64,000 bases of DNA, from NCBI GenBank assembly GCA_964517605.1, contig CAZFCE010000019.1, positions 49,461-113,460 of the forward strand, written 5' to 3'. The DNA is from J095 sp964517605. GTDB lineage: Bacteria > Chloroflexota > Anaerolineae > 4572-78 > J111. Both the position numbers and the translations under genes were made by a program. Shown here one piece after another: positions 53,889 to 62,404 of the stretch (within the stretch, counting starts at the first letter, position 1; every line of letters starts with the position of its first letter). The notes beneath the pieces were generated by a model. The model was given only the letters and a program-made list of their open reading frames with translations. It was not told the origin of the DNA and did not search any database.

Positions 53889-53921
53889 AATATTACTCCC
53901 AATAATTTTGTGATTTTTTAC

Positions 53922-53979
53922 GCATTATCATTGTTTCATAATGCTGATAATTGTAATACAGCAAAATATTTGCTACAAT
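53922..53979 (+). promoter_or_regulatory. kamA promoter with operator-like inverted repeats
   Basis: A -35 TTGTAA (53951-53956) and extended -10 TGCTACAAT (53971-53979) are separated by 17 bases. In the spacer lies GCAAA-ATA-TTTGC (53961-53973), an inverted repeat. Just upstream, GCATTAT and ATAATGC (53922-53944) form another. Both are plausible sites for the divergent Lrp/AsnC protein. Confidence 0.6.
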
Positions 53980-54061
53980 AGTCGGAAATTTCGTAAATTT
54001 TTTGTAATTGATTATACTATTCAATCATTTTGCCATATTTCAGGTAGAAAGGGAAAAGTCA

Positions 54062-55417
54062 ATGTCAAAATTGAGCAGAACATGGGCCGCCGGCAACACG
54101 CCCCGAGCGCATATTTGGGCCGATGTCCCCGATGAAAAATGGAACGACTGGCGCTGGCAGTTGAGCCACCGGGTAAACGATCTGGAAGTGCTGGAAACCT
54201 TTATCAACCTCACCCCGGAAGAAATTGCAGGCGTATCGGCCAAAAACAAATTCCGGCTGGATATTACGCCCTATTTTGCCAGCCTGATTGATCCCAACGA
54301 CCCGCTGTGCCCGGTGCGGCAGCAGGTTATCCCCACGGGCCGCGAGTTGAAGGCGTTTGACAGCATGATGGCCGACAGCCTGGCCGAAGACCGGCACAGC
54401 CCGGTGCCGGGGCTGGTGCATCGCTACCCAGACCGGGCGCTGATGCTGGTAACAACCCAGTGCGCCAGCTATTGCCGCTACTGCACCCGCAGCCGGATTG
54501 TAGGCGATTCGGCGGCCACGTTTAGCAAAGCCGAGTTTGAGTTGCAACTGGATTACCTGCGCCGCACTCCGCAGGTGCGCGATGTGCTGCTCTCCGGCGG
54601 CGACGCGCTCACCATGTCGCCCCGCATGCTCGATTACCTACTAAGCGAATTATACAACATTGACCACATTGAAATTATCCGCATTGGTAGCCGTGTGCCG
54701 GTATTTATGCCGCAACGCATCACCGCTGAACTGTGCGATATGCTGAAGCAGTACCATCCGCTGTGGCTAAACATCCACGTAAACCACGCCAAAGAAATTA
54801 CCCCGGAATTGTACCGCGCCTGCGAAAAATTAAGCCAGGCCGGGATTCCGCTGGGCAACCAGAGCGTGCTGCTGGCCGGCATTAACGATTCGGTTCACAT
54901 TCAGCGCGAGTTGGTGCACGGGTTAGTGCAAATGCGGGTGCGCCCCTACTACCTGTATCAATGCGATTTGGTGGAAGGCGCTGGCCACTTCCGCACCAGC
55001 GTAAGCAAAGGCATCGAAATTATCGAAGGGCTGCGCGGCCACACCAGCGGCTACGCCGTGCCCACCTACGTGGTAGACGCGCCGGGCGGCGGCGGTAAAA
55101 TCCCGGTTGCGCCGCAATACCTCATTTCGCAAGCGCCGGGCAAAGTGGTGCTGCGCAATTTTGAGGGCTACATCACCGCCTACACCGAAGCCGGCGACTA
55201 CGACCCCGACGCCATCAAAGCCTGGGAAGCCAAAGTGGCCAAACGCCCCGAACCGGGCCAGGAAGGTGTGCTCAGCCTGCTGCACGGCGAGCAACTCAAC
55301 ATTAAGCCCGAAGGGTTTGAGGACACCCACAAACGCAACGGCATTGCCCACCGCCTCAACAAAAACGAGGACAAATGGGTGCCTCACCACACGCCAGCAG
55401 AAAACGGCAGCCATTAA
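54062..55417 (+). CDS. kamA: Lysine 2,3-aminomutase
   Basis: A 451-residue radical SAM and PLP enzyme that converts L-lysine to L-beta-lysine. The iron-sulfur ligands are Cys134, Cys138 and Cys141 (CASYCRYC). The PLP lysine is Lys346 in DAPGGGGKIP. Other signatures are EIIRIGSRVPVFMPQRIT and LNIHVNHAKEITPELYRACE. The C-terminal part after residue 390 contains GFEDTHKRNGIAHR, typical of full-length clostridial-type enzymes rather than the short EF-P-modifying EpmB. No beta-lysine acetyltransferase or lysine-fermentation genes adjoin it. The start is set by GAAAGGG upstream. A convincing promoter precedes it and a terminator follows. Confidence 0.95.
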   Translation: MSKLSRTWAAGNTPRAHIWADVPDEKWNDWRWQLSHRVNDLEVLETFINLTPEEIAGVSAKNKFRLDITPYFASLIDPNDPLCPVRQQVIPTGRELKAFDSMMADSLAEDRHSPVPGLVHRYPDRALMLVTTQCASYCRYCTRSRIVGDSAATFSKAEFELQLDYLRRTPQVRDVLLSGGDALTMSPRMLDYLLSELYNIDHIEIIRIGSRVPVFMPQRITAELCDMLKQYHPLWLNIHVNHAKEITPELYRACEKLSQAGIPLGNQSVLLAGINDSVHIQRELVHGLVQMRVRPYYLYQCDLVEGAGHFRTSVSKGIEIIEGLRGHTSGYAVPTYVVDAPGGGGKIPVAPQYLISQAPGKVVLRNFEGYITAYTEAGDYDPDAIKAWEAKVAKRPEPGQEGVLSLLHGEQLNIKPEGFEDTHKRNGIAHRLNKNEDKWVPHHTPAENGSH

Positions 55418-55465
55418 CCGCACCCCAACCCCCGGCCAATGGCGACCGGCGCAAAATTCATCCCC

Positions 55466-55505
55466 AAACACCCGTTACTTTAACCGGCAACGGGTGTTTT
55501 TTATT
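55466..55505 (+). terminator. Intrinsic terminator of kamA
   Basis: Arms AAACACCCGTT (55466-55476) and AACGGGTGTTT (55489-55499) are followed by a T-run (TTTTTTATTA). Confidence 0.9.
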
Positions 55506-55657
55506 ACATCTTTCACCCGCCGATAACCAGAGAATTTTCGCCAGTTATATTTTATTTGCTTTTAGCCGTTATCACTATTTTTGAGAAAATTTGCGCCCGC
55601 TAAAATCATGGTAGAATACCACTATCCTCTCGCCAACCCCGGCGCCGGAGTTGTGAT

Positions 55658-57151
55658 ATGAATACCGATTTAGTGAATATTATTTTTGGTATGAAAGTGC
55701 GGCAGGCCCGGCTTGAAGCCGATTTAACCCTGTCCGAGTTTGCCCAGCGCAGCGAACTGTCGCCGTCGTACATCACCGAAATTGAGAAGGGGCGCAAATA
55801 CCCCAAACCCGACAAAATCCTGAAAATGGCCGAAGTTTTGGGCAAAAACTACGATGAACTGGTTTCGATCCGGCTGGCGCCCACACTAAAAGATTTGGAA
55901 AGCATGCTATCGTCGCCATTGTTGCAGCAATTTCCATTTGAGGCGTTTGAATTGGAAGCGGGCGCGCTGGTTAACCTGTTTACCCGCGCTCCGGCCAAAG
56001 CCAGCGCCCTGCTGCACACCATTTTAGAAATTGGCCGCCAGTACGATTTGAAACAGGAATATTTTTTGCGGGCGGCGCTGCGCTCGTACCAGGAAATTTA
56101 CGAAAATTACTTTCAGGATTTGGAAGACGCCGCCGTAAAATTTGTTCAAACCTTTGGGCTTGAAGCCAACAGTTCGCCGCGCCTGGCCCAATTGCAGCAG
56201 ATTATTCAACAAAATTTTGGCTACCAGCTTGATACCACCCGGCTGGCTGCCGGCAGTCCCCTGGCGCACTACCGCTCGGTGTTTGTGGGCGGGCGCGCGC
56301 CCAGGCTACTGCTCAACCCCGGCCTGCACGAAAAGCAAAGCCGCTTTATTTTGGCCCGCGAGTTGGGCTACCAGTTTTTAAACCTCAAAGAGCGAGCCAC
56401 CACCTCCACCCCGGATCAGGTGGACTCGTTTGAGCAGGTGCTCAACGATTTCAAGGCATCGTACTTTGCCGGGGCGCTGCTGATTCCCCGCGCCCTGATA
56501 CTGGCCGATTTGCAAGAGTTGTTCCAGCTTACGGCGTGGAGTCCGTACCGGCTGCTGGGCATGCTGGAAACCTACCACGTTACCCCGGAAATGCTGTTTT
56601 ACCGGTTTAGCGAGTTGATTCCGCAATTTTTTGGCATTCAACTTCATTTTCACCGGTTTCAAAAAATTGATGGCGTGTACCAAATTGTAAAACAACTCAA
56701 CATGAACCGGCTGCTACTGCCCAGCGGCATCGCCCTGCACGAACATCACTGCCGGCGCTGGCTGGCCGTTCACCTGTTGCGCCAAACCGAGGCGGCGGAT
56801 TCCGCCACTTTTGACGAAACGCCGCTGGTGGGGGCGCACATTTCAGAATTTTTTGGCACATCGGACAGATTTTTATCGTTTGGTTTTGCCCAGCCGCAGG
56901 CGTTAACGCCCAACGGGGGCAGCAGTGTGGTGGTGGGGTTTCAGATTACGCCCGATTTGGGGCAAACCATCCGTTTTATAGACGACCCGGCCATGCCGCA
57001 GGTGGTCATCCATGAAACGTGCGAACGCTGCCCCCTCACCGCCGAACAATGCCGGGTGCGGGCCGCCATCCCCGCCGTTATCAACACCGAGCAGCAACGG
57101 GCCGAGCGCAAAACGGCGCTGGCCCGGTTGCTGGCTGAATTACGCGAGTAA
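55658..57151 (+). CDS. XRE-family regulator of the RamB/ScfR type
   Basis: A 497-residue regulator. An N-terminal HTH (about 10-65: MKVRQARLEADLTLSEFAQR, LSPSYITEIEKGRKYPKPDK) is followed by a long region with an IrrE/ImmA-like segment RFILARELGYQF (about 229-240), in which the zinc-binding HExxH has decayed to RELGY. A C-terminal DUF2083-type domain ends with the cysteine cluster CERCPLTAEQC (about 456-466). RamB and related proteins control acetate and glyoxylate metabolism in actinobacteria. Its position directly before acs, 97 bases away in the same direction, supports a similar role here. Confidence 0.9.
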   Translation: MNTDLVNIIFGMKVRQARLEADLTLSEFAQRSELSPSYITEIEKGRKYPKPDKILKMAEVLGKNYDELVSIRLAPTLKDLESMLSSPLLQQFPFEAFELEAGALVNLFTRAPAKASALLHTILEIGRQYDLKQEYFLRAALRSYQEIYENYFQDLEDAAVKFVQTFGLEANSSPRLAQLQQIIQQNFGYQLDTTRLAAGSPLAHYRSVFVGGRAPRLLLNPGLHEKQSRFILARELGYQFLNLKERATTSTPDQVDSFEQVLNDFKASYFAGALLIPRALILADLQELFQLTAWSPYRLLGMLETYHVTPEMLFYRFSELIPQFFGIQLHFHRFQKIDGVYQIVKQLNMNRLLLPSGIALHEHHCRRWLAVHLLRQTEAADSATFDETPLVGAHISEFFGTSDRFLSFGFAQPQALTPNGGSSVVVGFQITPDLGQTIRFIDDPAMPQVVIHETCERCPLTAEQCRVRAAIPAVINTEQQRAERKTALARLLAELRE

Positions 57152-57248
57152 TTAGCCGGATTAATTTTCTTTTTGTTTTGCCGGGCGCAGTTTTGGCCCG
57201 TGTTTAAACCGCTAATTAAAAACCAATTTAGCCAAGGAGTTGAAATTT

Positions 57249-59282
57249 ATGAGCAAGCAAGAAGTTGCCGGCGTTAGCGAAGCGGCCATTGCCGTTCACT
57301 GGCAAGAAGAGACCAAAATCCAGCCCTCAACCGGGTTTATTGCCCAGGCCAATATGACCGACGCCAGTATTTATAACCGTTTCAGCCTTGATAACTTTCC
57401 AGAATGCTGGAAAGAATACGCCGACCTGCTGGACTGGGACAAATACTGGCACACCACCCTGGACACCAGCACCGCCCCCGAATACAAATGGTTTGTAGGC
57501 GGCCAACTGAATGCTTGCTACAACTGCGTGGATCGTCATCTGGTAGAAAACAGAAACAAGGCGGCGCTCATTTTTGTACCGGAGCCGGAAGACGAGCCGC
57601 ACCAAGTGCTCACCTACCAGGAATTGTACGTGCGCGTTAACGAAATGGCCGCCCTGCTACGCGATTTTGCCGGCGTGCAAGCCGGCGACCGCGTGACCAT
57701 TCACATGCCCATGACACCGGAGTTGCCCATAACCATGCTGGCCTGCGCCCGGCTGGGAGCCATTCACTCGGTGGTGTTTGGCGGCTTTAGCGGCAAAGCC
57801 TGCGGCGAACGCATTGCCGATTCCGGCAGCAAGGTGCTGGTCACAATGGATGCCTACTACCGCAGCGGGCGGCTGCTGGAGCACAAATCCAAAGCCGACG
57901 AAGCCGTAAAAGTGGCCGCCACCGAAGGCGTTACCGCCGAAAAGGTACTCATCTGGCAGCGTTACCCCGGCAAGTATTCTTCTGATACGCCGCTGGTTGA
58001 AGGCCGCGATTTTATTGTGAACGCCGTTCTGGCCGATTACCGCGCCCGGCGCGTGGCCCCCGTTTCTATGCCCGCCGAAGCGCCGCTCTTTTTAATGTAC
58101 ACCAGCGGCACCACCGGCCGGCCCAAAGGCGTGCAGCACGGCACCGGCGGCTACCTGGCCTACACCACCGCCACCTCAAAATTTGTGCAGGATATTCACC
58201 CCAACGATGTTTACTGGTGCATGGCCGACATCGGCTGGATTACCGGCCACTCGTACATTGTGTACGGGCCGCTGGCGCTGGCCGCCAGCAGCGTTATTTT
58301 TGAAGGCGTGCCCACCTACCCCGATGCCGGTCGCCCGTGGCGCATTGCCGAACAACTCAACGTGAACATCTTCCACACCGCGCCCACCACCGTGCGCATG
58401 CTGCGCAAAGCCGGCCCGGACGAGCCGACCAAATACAACTACCGCTTTAAACACATGACCACCGTGGGCGAACCCATCGAGCCGGAAGTGTGGAAGTGGT
58501 ACTACCACGCCGTGGGCAAAGACGAAGCGGCCATTGTGGATACCTACTGGCAAACCGAAACCGGCGGCTTTGTCTTTACCACCATGCCCGCCCTGCAAGG
58601 AATGAAGCCCGGCAGCGCCGGCCCGGCGATGGTGGGCATTCACCCGGTAATTTTTGATGAAGAAGGCCACGAAATAGAGCCGGGGTCCGGCGTGGCCGGC
58701 AACCTGTGCATTCGCAACCCGTGGCCGGGCATAATGCAAACCATCTGGGGTGATAGCAAACGTTTTATTGCCACCTACTTTGCCAAATACAACCGAAACC
58801 CCGCCAGCACCGACTGGCGCGACTGGCCCTATTTTCCCGGTGATGCCGCCGTGCAATCCGCCGATGGCTACTTTCGCATTTTGGGCCGGGTAGATGACGT
58901 AATCAATGTGGCCGGCCACCGGCTGGGCACCAAGGAGATCGAATCGGCCTGCCTGCTGGTGAGAGAAGTGGCCGAAGCCGCCGTGGTGCCGGTGAACGAC
59001 GAAGTAAAAGGCAAAGTGCCCGATATTTACGTATCGCTCAAACCCGGCTACGAGGCCGGCGATGCCATAAAACAGGCCGTGCAGGCCGCCATTGATGACA
59101 ACATTGGCAAAATTGCCCGCCCGGCGCACGTTTACATTGTGTCGGATATGCCCAAAACCCGCTCCGGTAAAATTATGCGGCGGGTGCTTTCGGCCATTTC
59201 CAACGGCACCGACGTGGGCGACGTGACCACGCTGGCTAACCCGCAGGTAGTAGACGAGGTGCGCGAACTGGTCCAACATTAA
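57249..59282 (+). CDS. acs: Acetyl-CoA synthetase (AMP-forming)
   Basis: A 677-residue enzyme that makes acetyl-CoA from acetate, ATP and CoA through acetyl-AMP. Signatures are GAIHSVVFGGFSGKACGERI, the P-loop-like MYTSGTTGRPKGVQHGTGG (about 280-298), ADIGWITGHSYIVYGPLA, DTYWQTETGGF, the hinge RVDDVINVAGHRLGTKEIES, and the catalytic, acetylation-prone Lys641 in PKTRSGKIMRR. Length is normal. AAGGAG at 57234-57239 supports the ATG at 57249 over a TTG 9 bases earlier. A RamB-like regulator precedes it. AMP produced here is a substrate of the adenylate kinase encoded next. Confidence 0.97.
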   Translation: MSKQEVAGVSEAAIAVHWQEETKIQPSTGFIAQANMTDASIYNRFSLDNFPECWKEYADLLDWDKYWHTTLDTSTAPEYKWFVGGQLNACYNCVDRHLVENRNKAALIFVPEPEDEPHQVLTYQELYVRVNEMAALLRDFAGVQAGDRVTIHMPMTPELPITMLACARLGAIHSVVFGGFSGKACGERIADSGSKVLVTMDAYYRSGRLLEHKSKADEAVKVAATEGVTAEKVLIWQRYPGKYSSDTPLVEGRDFIVNAVLADYRARRVAPVSMPAEAPLFLMYTSGTTGRPKGVQHGTGGYLAYTTATSKFVQDIHPNDVYWCMADIGWITGHSYIVYGPLALAASSVIFEGVPTYPDAGRPWRIAEQLNVNIFHTAPTTVRMLRKAGPDEPTKYNYRFKHMTTVGEPIEPEVWKWYYHAVGKDEAAIVDTYWQTETGGFVFTTMPALQGMKPGSAGPAMVGIHPVIFDEEGHEIEPGSGVAGNLCIRNPWPGIMQTIWGDSKRFIATYFAKYNRNPASTDWRDWPYFPGDAAVQSADGYFRILGRVDDVINVAGHRLGTKEIESACLLVREVAEAAVVPVNDEVKGKVPDIYVSLKPGYEAGDAIKQAVQAAIDDNIGKIARPAHVYIVSDMPKTRSGKIMRRVLSAISNGTDVGDVTTLANPQVVDEVRELVQH

Positions 59283-59290
59283 TAAAAAAG

Positions 59291-59334
59291 CCTTCCTGAA
59301 AGCTAATTTTAATTAAACCGAGCTTCCAGAAAGG
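59291..59334 (+). terminator. Possible terminator after acs
   Basis: Arms CCTTCCTGAAAGCT (59291-59304) and AGCTTCCAGAAAGG (59321-59334) pair with two mismatches around an AT-rich loop. No T-run follows, so support is moderate. Confidence 0.4.
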
Positions 59335-59358
59335 TGAACTTTGTAACTCATATTAATA

Positions 59359-59386
59359 TTGACTTTCGCTAAATTATAAATACCAT
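59359..59386 (+). promoter_or_regulatory. Possible promoter of adk
   Basis: TTGACT (59359-59364) and TACCAT (59381-59386) are separated by 16 bases in an AT-rich stretch 70 bases before the adk start. The -35 is good and the -10 weak. Confidence 0.4.
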
Positions 59387-59452
59387 AAGGGCAAATTTAC
59401 CAATCCTGCTACATTTATATTTCAAAGATAAATTTCAAAGAGGAATAAATTT

Positions 59453-60142
59453 ATGACCACTCCAAAAGCAGAATCCACCCAGATTGCCCTTAATTTGGTA
59501 TTGCTGGGCGGCCCTGGCTCTGGCAAAGGCACGCAAGCCGAACGCCTCCGCACCGATTTAAACCTGCTGCACGTTGCCACCGGCGATTTGTTCCGGGAAA
59601 ACCTAAAAAACCAAACCGATCTGGGCAAGCTGGCCAAATCCTACATGGATCGCGGCGAACTGGTGCCCGATGACGTGACCGTTTCGATGGTGCGCGACCG
59701 GTTGAGCCGCCCCGACGCCGCCGGCGGCTTTATTATGGACGGTTTTCCGCGCACCGCCGGCCAGGCCGAAGCCTTTACCCAAATGCTCGCCGGCATGCAA
59801 CGCCGCATTAACGCCGTGCTGCACATCAAAGTGTCCGACGAAGAAATTGTTAACCGGCTGTCGGGCCGGCTGATTTGCCGCAGTTGCCAAACGCCGTACC
59901 ACACAATGTTCAAACAGCCCAAAACCGAAGGCGTGTGCGACCTGTGCGGCGGCGAACTGTACCAGCGCGACGACGACAACCCCAACACCATCCGCGCCCG
60001 GCTCCAAACCTACCACGCCCAAACCGCCCCGCTGATCAACTACTACCAGGAAGCCGGCCTGCTGATTGAAATTGACGGCGAAGGCGAAGTAGCCGGCGTA
60101 ACCCAACGCACGCTAAACGCCGTAAAAGCCCTGTTAGGCTAG
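59453..60142 (+). CDS. adk: Adenylate kinase with zinc-binding LID
   Basis: A 229-residue enzyme catalysing ATP + AMP = 2 ADP. The P-loop is GGPGSGKGTQ (19-28), followed by ATGDLFREN and VPDDVTVSMVRDRL. GFPRTAGQAEAF is the AMP-binding region. The long LID carries a Cys4 zinc site, CRSC (Cys142, Cys145) and CDLC (Cys162, Cys165), as in Gram-positive and thermophilic enzymes. It is usually found near secY in ribosomal operons; here it sits between two AMP-forming acyl-CoA synthetases, which makes metabolic sense for AMP recycling. Confidence 0.97.
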   Translation: MTTPKAESTQIALNLVLLGGPGSGKGTQAERLRTDLNLLHVATGDLFRENLKNQTDLGKLAKSYMDRGELVPDDVTVSMVRDRLSRPDAAGGFIMDGFPRTAGQAEAFTQMLAGMQRRINAVLHIKVSDEEIVNRLSGRLICRSCQTPYHTMFKQPKTEGVCDLCGGELYQRDDDNPNTIRARLQTYHAQTAPLINYYQEAGLLIEIDGEGEVAGVTQRTLNAVKALLG

Positions 60143-60178
60143 TAAAAACCGCCGCCAACCGCCAGTTGCCATAAAACT

Positions 60179-60210
60179 AACCCCCTCTTCGCCAACGGAG
60201 AGGGGGTTTT
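60179..60210 (+). terminator. Intrinsic terminator of adk
   Basis: Arms AACCCCCTCT (60179-60188) and AGAGGGGGTT (60199-60208) form a perfect 10-bp stem followed by TT. Confidence 0.8.
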
Positions 60211-60280
60211 GGGAGATGAGGGAGCAAAAGTAGCCACTTGAGTTAAACTCCAAAATTATATAGAGAAAGGTGTTTGCGCG

Positions 60281-62185
60281 ATGTCTGGTAAATACAACCA
60301 AGTTTACAATCAATGGCAACAGAACCCCCAGGATTTTTGGGCCGCCGCCGCCGAGAAAATAGACTGGTATCAACGGTGGCACACCATTTTGGATGATTCT
60401 AACGCGCCGATTTACCGCTGGTTTGCCGGCGCCACCGTAAACACCAGCTACAATGCTCTTGACCGGCACGTGAACGGCGGGCGGGCCGACCAACTGGCGC
60501 TTATTTACGACAGCCCCGTAACCAACACCATTAAAAAATACACCTACCGCCAACTCCGCGACGAAGTAGCCCGGTTTGCCGGGGTGCTGGTAAACCTGGG
60601 CGTGGCCAAAGGCGACCGGATTATCCTCTACATGCCAATGGTGCCCGAAGCCGTGATTGCCATGCTGGCCTGCGCCCGGATTGGCGCAATTCACTCGGTG
60701 GTGTTTGGCGGCTTTGCTCCCAACGAACTGGCCACCCGGATTAACGACGCCAAACCCAAGTTGATTATCTCGGCTTCGTGCGGCCTGGAGGTTAACCGGG
60801 TTATTCCATACAAACCGCTGCTGGACGAGGCCATCAACCTGGCCGAATTTAAACCCCACAACTGCATTATCTTGCAGCGCCCCCAGACCGAAGCCTCGCT
60901 GGTAGAAAACCGCGACCTGGACTGGCAAACCCTGCTGGCCGACGCGCTCCCCGTTGAGCCGGTGCCGGTAGCCGCCACCGACCCGCTCTATATTTTGTAC
61001 ACCTCCGGCACCACCGGCATCCCCAAAGGCGTTGTCCGCGATAACGGCGGCCACCTGGTGGCCATGCAGTGGAGCATGGAGCACGTGTACGGCGTAAAAC
61101 CCGGCGAGGTGTACTGGGCCGCCTCTGACGTGGGCTGGGTGGTGGGCCACTCGTACATTGTGTACGGGCCGCTGATTAACGGCAGCACCACCATTCTGTA
61201 CGAAGGCAAACCCGTGGGCACGCCCGACCCCGGCGCGTTCTGGCGGGTTATCTCCGAGCACAACGTGAGCGTGCTCTTTACCGCGCCCACCGCCTTTAGA
61301 GCCATTAAACGTGATGACCCCAACGGCGACTACGTAAAAAAGTACGATCTGAGCAATTTCCGCACCCTGTTTTTGGCCGGCGAACGCTGCGACCCCGACA
61401 CCCTGTTTTGGGCGCGAAACCAGCTCAACGTGCCGGTGATTGACCACTGGTGGCAAACCGAAACCGGCTGGACCATTTGCGGCAACCCCATCGGCATTGA
61501 ACTATTGGAGGTAAAGCCCGGCTCGGCTACTGTGCCCATGCCCGGTTACGATGTGCATGTTGTCAACGAAATGGGCCAGCAGGTTGAAGCCGATGAAATT
61601 GGCAGTATTGTGGTAAAACTGCCGCTGCCGCCCGGCGCGCTGCCCACCCTGTGGAACAACGACAACGGCTACAAACGCTCGTACTTAAACGCCTTTAAGG
61701 GCTACTACAGCACCGCCGACGCCGGCTACAAGGATGAAGATGGCTACGTGTGGATTATGAGCCGCACCGATGACATTATCAACGTGGCCGGGCACCGCCT
61801 CTCGACCGGCGGCATGGAAGAAGTGCTGGCCTCGCACCCCAACGTGGCCGAGTGCGCCGTTATCGGCGTGGCCGATGAGCTAAAAGGCGAGGTGCCGCTG
61901 GGGCTGGTGGTGCTCAAAGCCGGCGTTAACCGCAGCGAGCAGGAAATTGTCAAGGAGTTGATTCAACTGGTGCGCGACCGGATTGGGCCGGTGGCCTCGT
62001 TTAAAACGGCCTGCGTGGTTAAACGGCTGCCCAAAACCCGCTCCGGCAAAATTTTGCGCGGCACCATGAAGCGCATTGCCGATGGCCAGGATTACCGCAT
62101 GCCCGCCACCATTGACGACCCGGTTATTCTGGCCGAAATCACCGCCAGCCTGCAAACCCTGGGGTACGCCCACCCCGGCGAGTAA
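60281..62185 (+). CDS. prpE: Propionyl-CoA synthetase-type acyl-CoA synthetase (AMP-forming)
   Basis: A 634-residue member of the PrpE/ACSS3 branch of the acetyl-CoA synthetase family. Signatures are GAIHSVVFGGFAPNELATRI, LYTSGTTGIPKGVVRDNGGH (about 236-255), ASDVGWVVGHSYIVYGPL, VSVLFTAPTAFRAIKRDDP, LFLAGERCDPDT, DHWWQTETGW, SRTDDIINVAGHRLSTGGME and catalytic Lys590 in PKTRSGKILRG. The FLAGERCDPDT and IKRDDP segments are typical of propionyl-CoA synthetases, so propionate is the likely substrate, with acetate or other short acids possible. AAAGG precedes the start. The product could enter a methylmalonyl-CoA or methylcitrate route encoded elsewhere. Confidence 0.94.
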   Translation: MSGKYNQVYNQWQQNPQDFWAAAAEKIDWYQRWHTILDDSNAPIYRWFAGATVNTSYNALDRHVNGGRADQLALIYDSPVTNTIKKYTYRQLRDEVARFAGVLVNLGVAKGDRIILYMPMVPEAVIAMLACARIGAIHSVVFGGFAPNELATRINDAKPKLIISASCGLEVNRVIPYKPLLDEAINLAEFKPHNCIILQRPQTEASLVENRDLDWQTLLADALPVEPVPVAATDPLYILYTSGTTGIPKGVVRDNGGHLVAMQWSMEHVYGVKPGEVYWAASDVGWVVGHSYIVYGPLINGSTTILYEGKPVGTPDPGAFWRVISEHNVSVLFTAPTAFRAIKRDDPNGDYVKKYDLSNFRTLFLAGERCDPDTLFWARNQLNVPVIDHWWQTETGWTICGNPIGIELLEVKPGSATVPMPGYDVHVVNEMGQQVEADEIGSIVVKLPLPPGALPTLWNNDNGYKRSYLNAFKGYYSTADAGYKDEDGYVWIMSRTDDIINVAGHRLSTGGMEEVLASHPNVAECAVIGVADELKGEVPLGLVVLKAGVNRSEQEIVKELIQLVRDRIGPVASFKTACVVKRLPKTRSGKILRGTMKRIADGQDYRMPATIDDPVILAEITASLQTLGYAHPGE

Positions 62186-62194
62186 CAATTACCA

Positions 62195-62257
62195 GGCGTA
62201 GGGGCGGGCCTTGCGCCCGCCCTGAAACCGGGCGACTGCAAGGGTCGCCCCTATGCC
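62195..62257. repeat. Palindromic GGGGCG-type intergenic repeat
   Basis: The ends TAGGGGCG (62199-62206) and CGCCCCTA (62246-62253) are inverted, extended by GGC/GCC outside. Inside, GGGCGGG and CCCGCCC form a second hairpin. A relative with GTAGGGGCGG occurs at 63849-63870. Nothing else is seen in the 219-base gap before the next gene, apart from a loose GGAGA-rich inverted segment near 62310-62340. Confidence 0.65.
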
Positions 62258-62404
62258 AAAACGTTATTTTCAAGGGAGGCCGTGGATCGTTAACGGCCCG
62301 CAAAAATCTTTTCCCTTCTTCTCCCCAATGGAGAGAAGGGGCCGGCGCTTTGCCCCACCACTTAAAACACTTACGCCCGTTAATTCACCCGCTGGAGCAT
62401 CACT

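Noticed and set aside
58176..59279. Long minus-strand open frame of 367 codons opposite acs
   Set aside because: It is the antisense shadow of a clearly recognised enzyme in GC-rich sequence and shows no domain or ribosome-binding site.
60134..61456. Long minus-strand open frame of 440 codons opposite prpE and the adk terminator
   Set aside because: It is an antisense shadow and contains the adk terminator hairpin.
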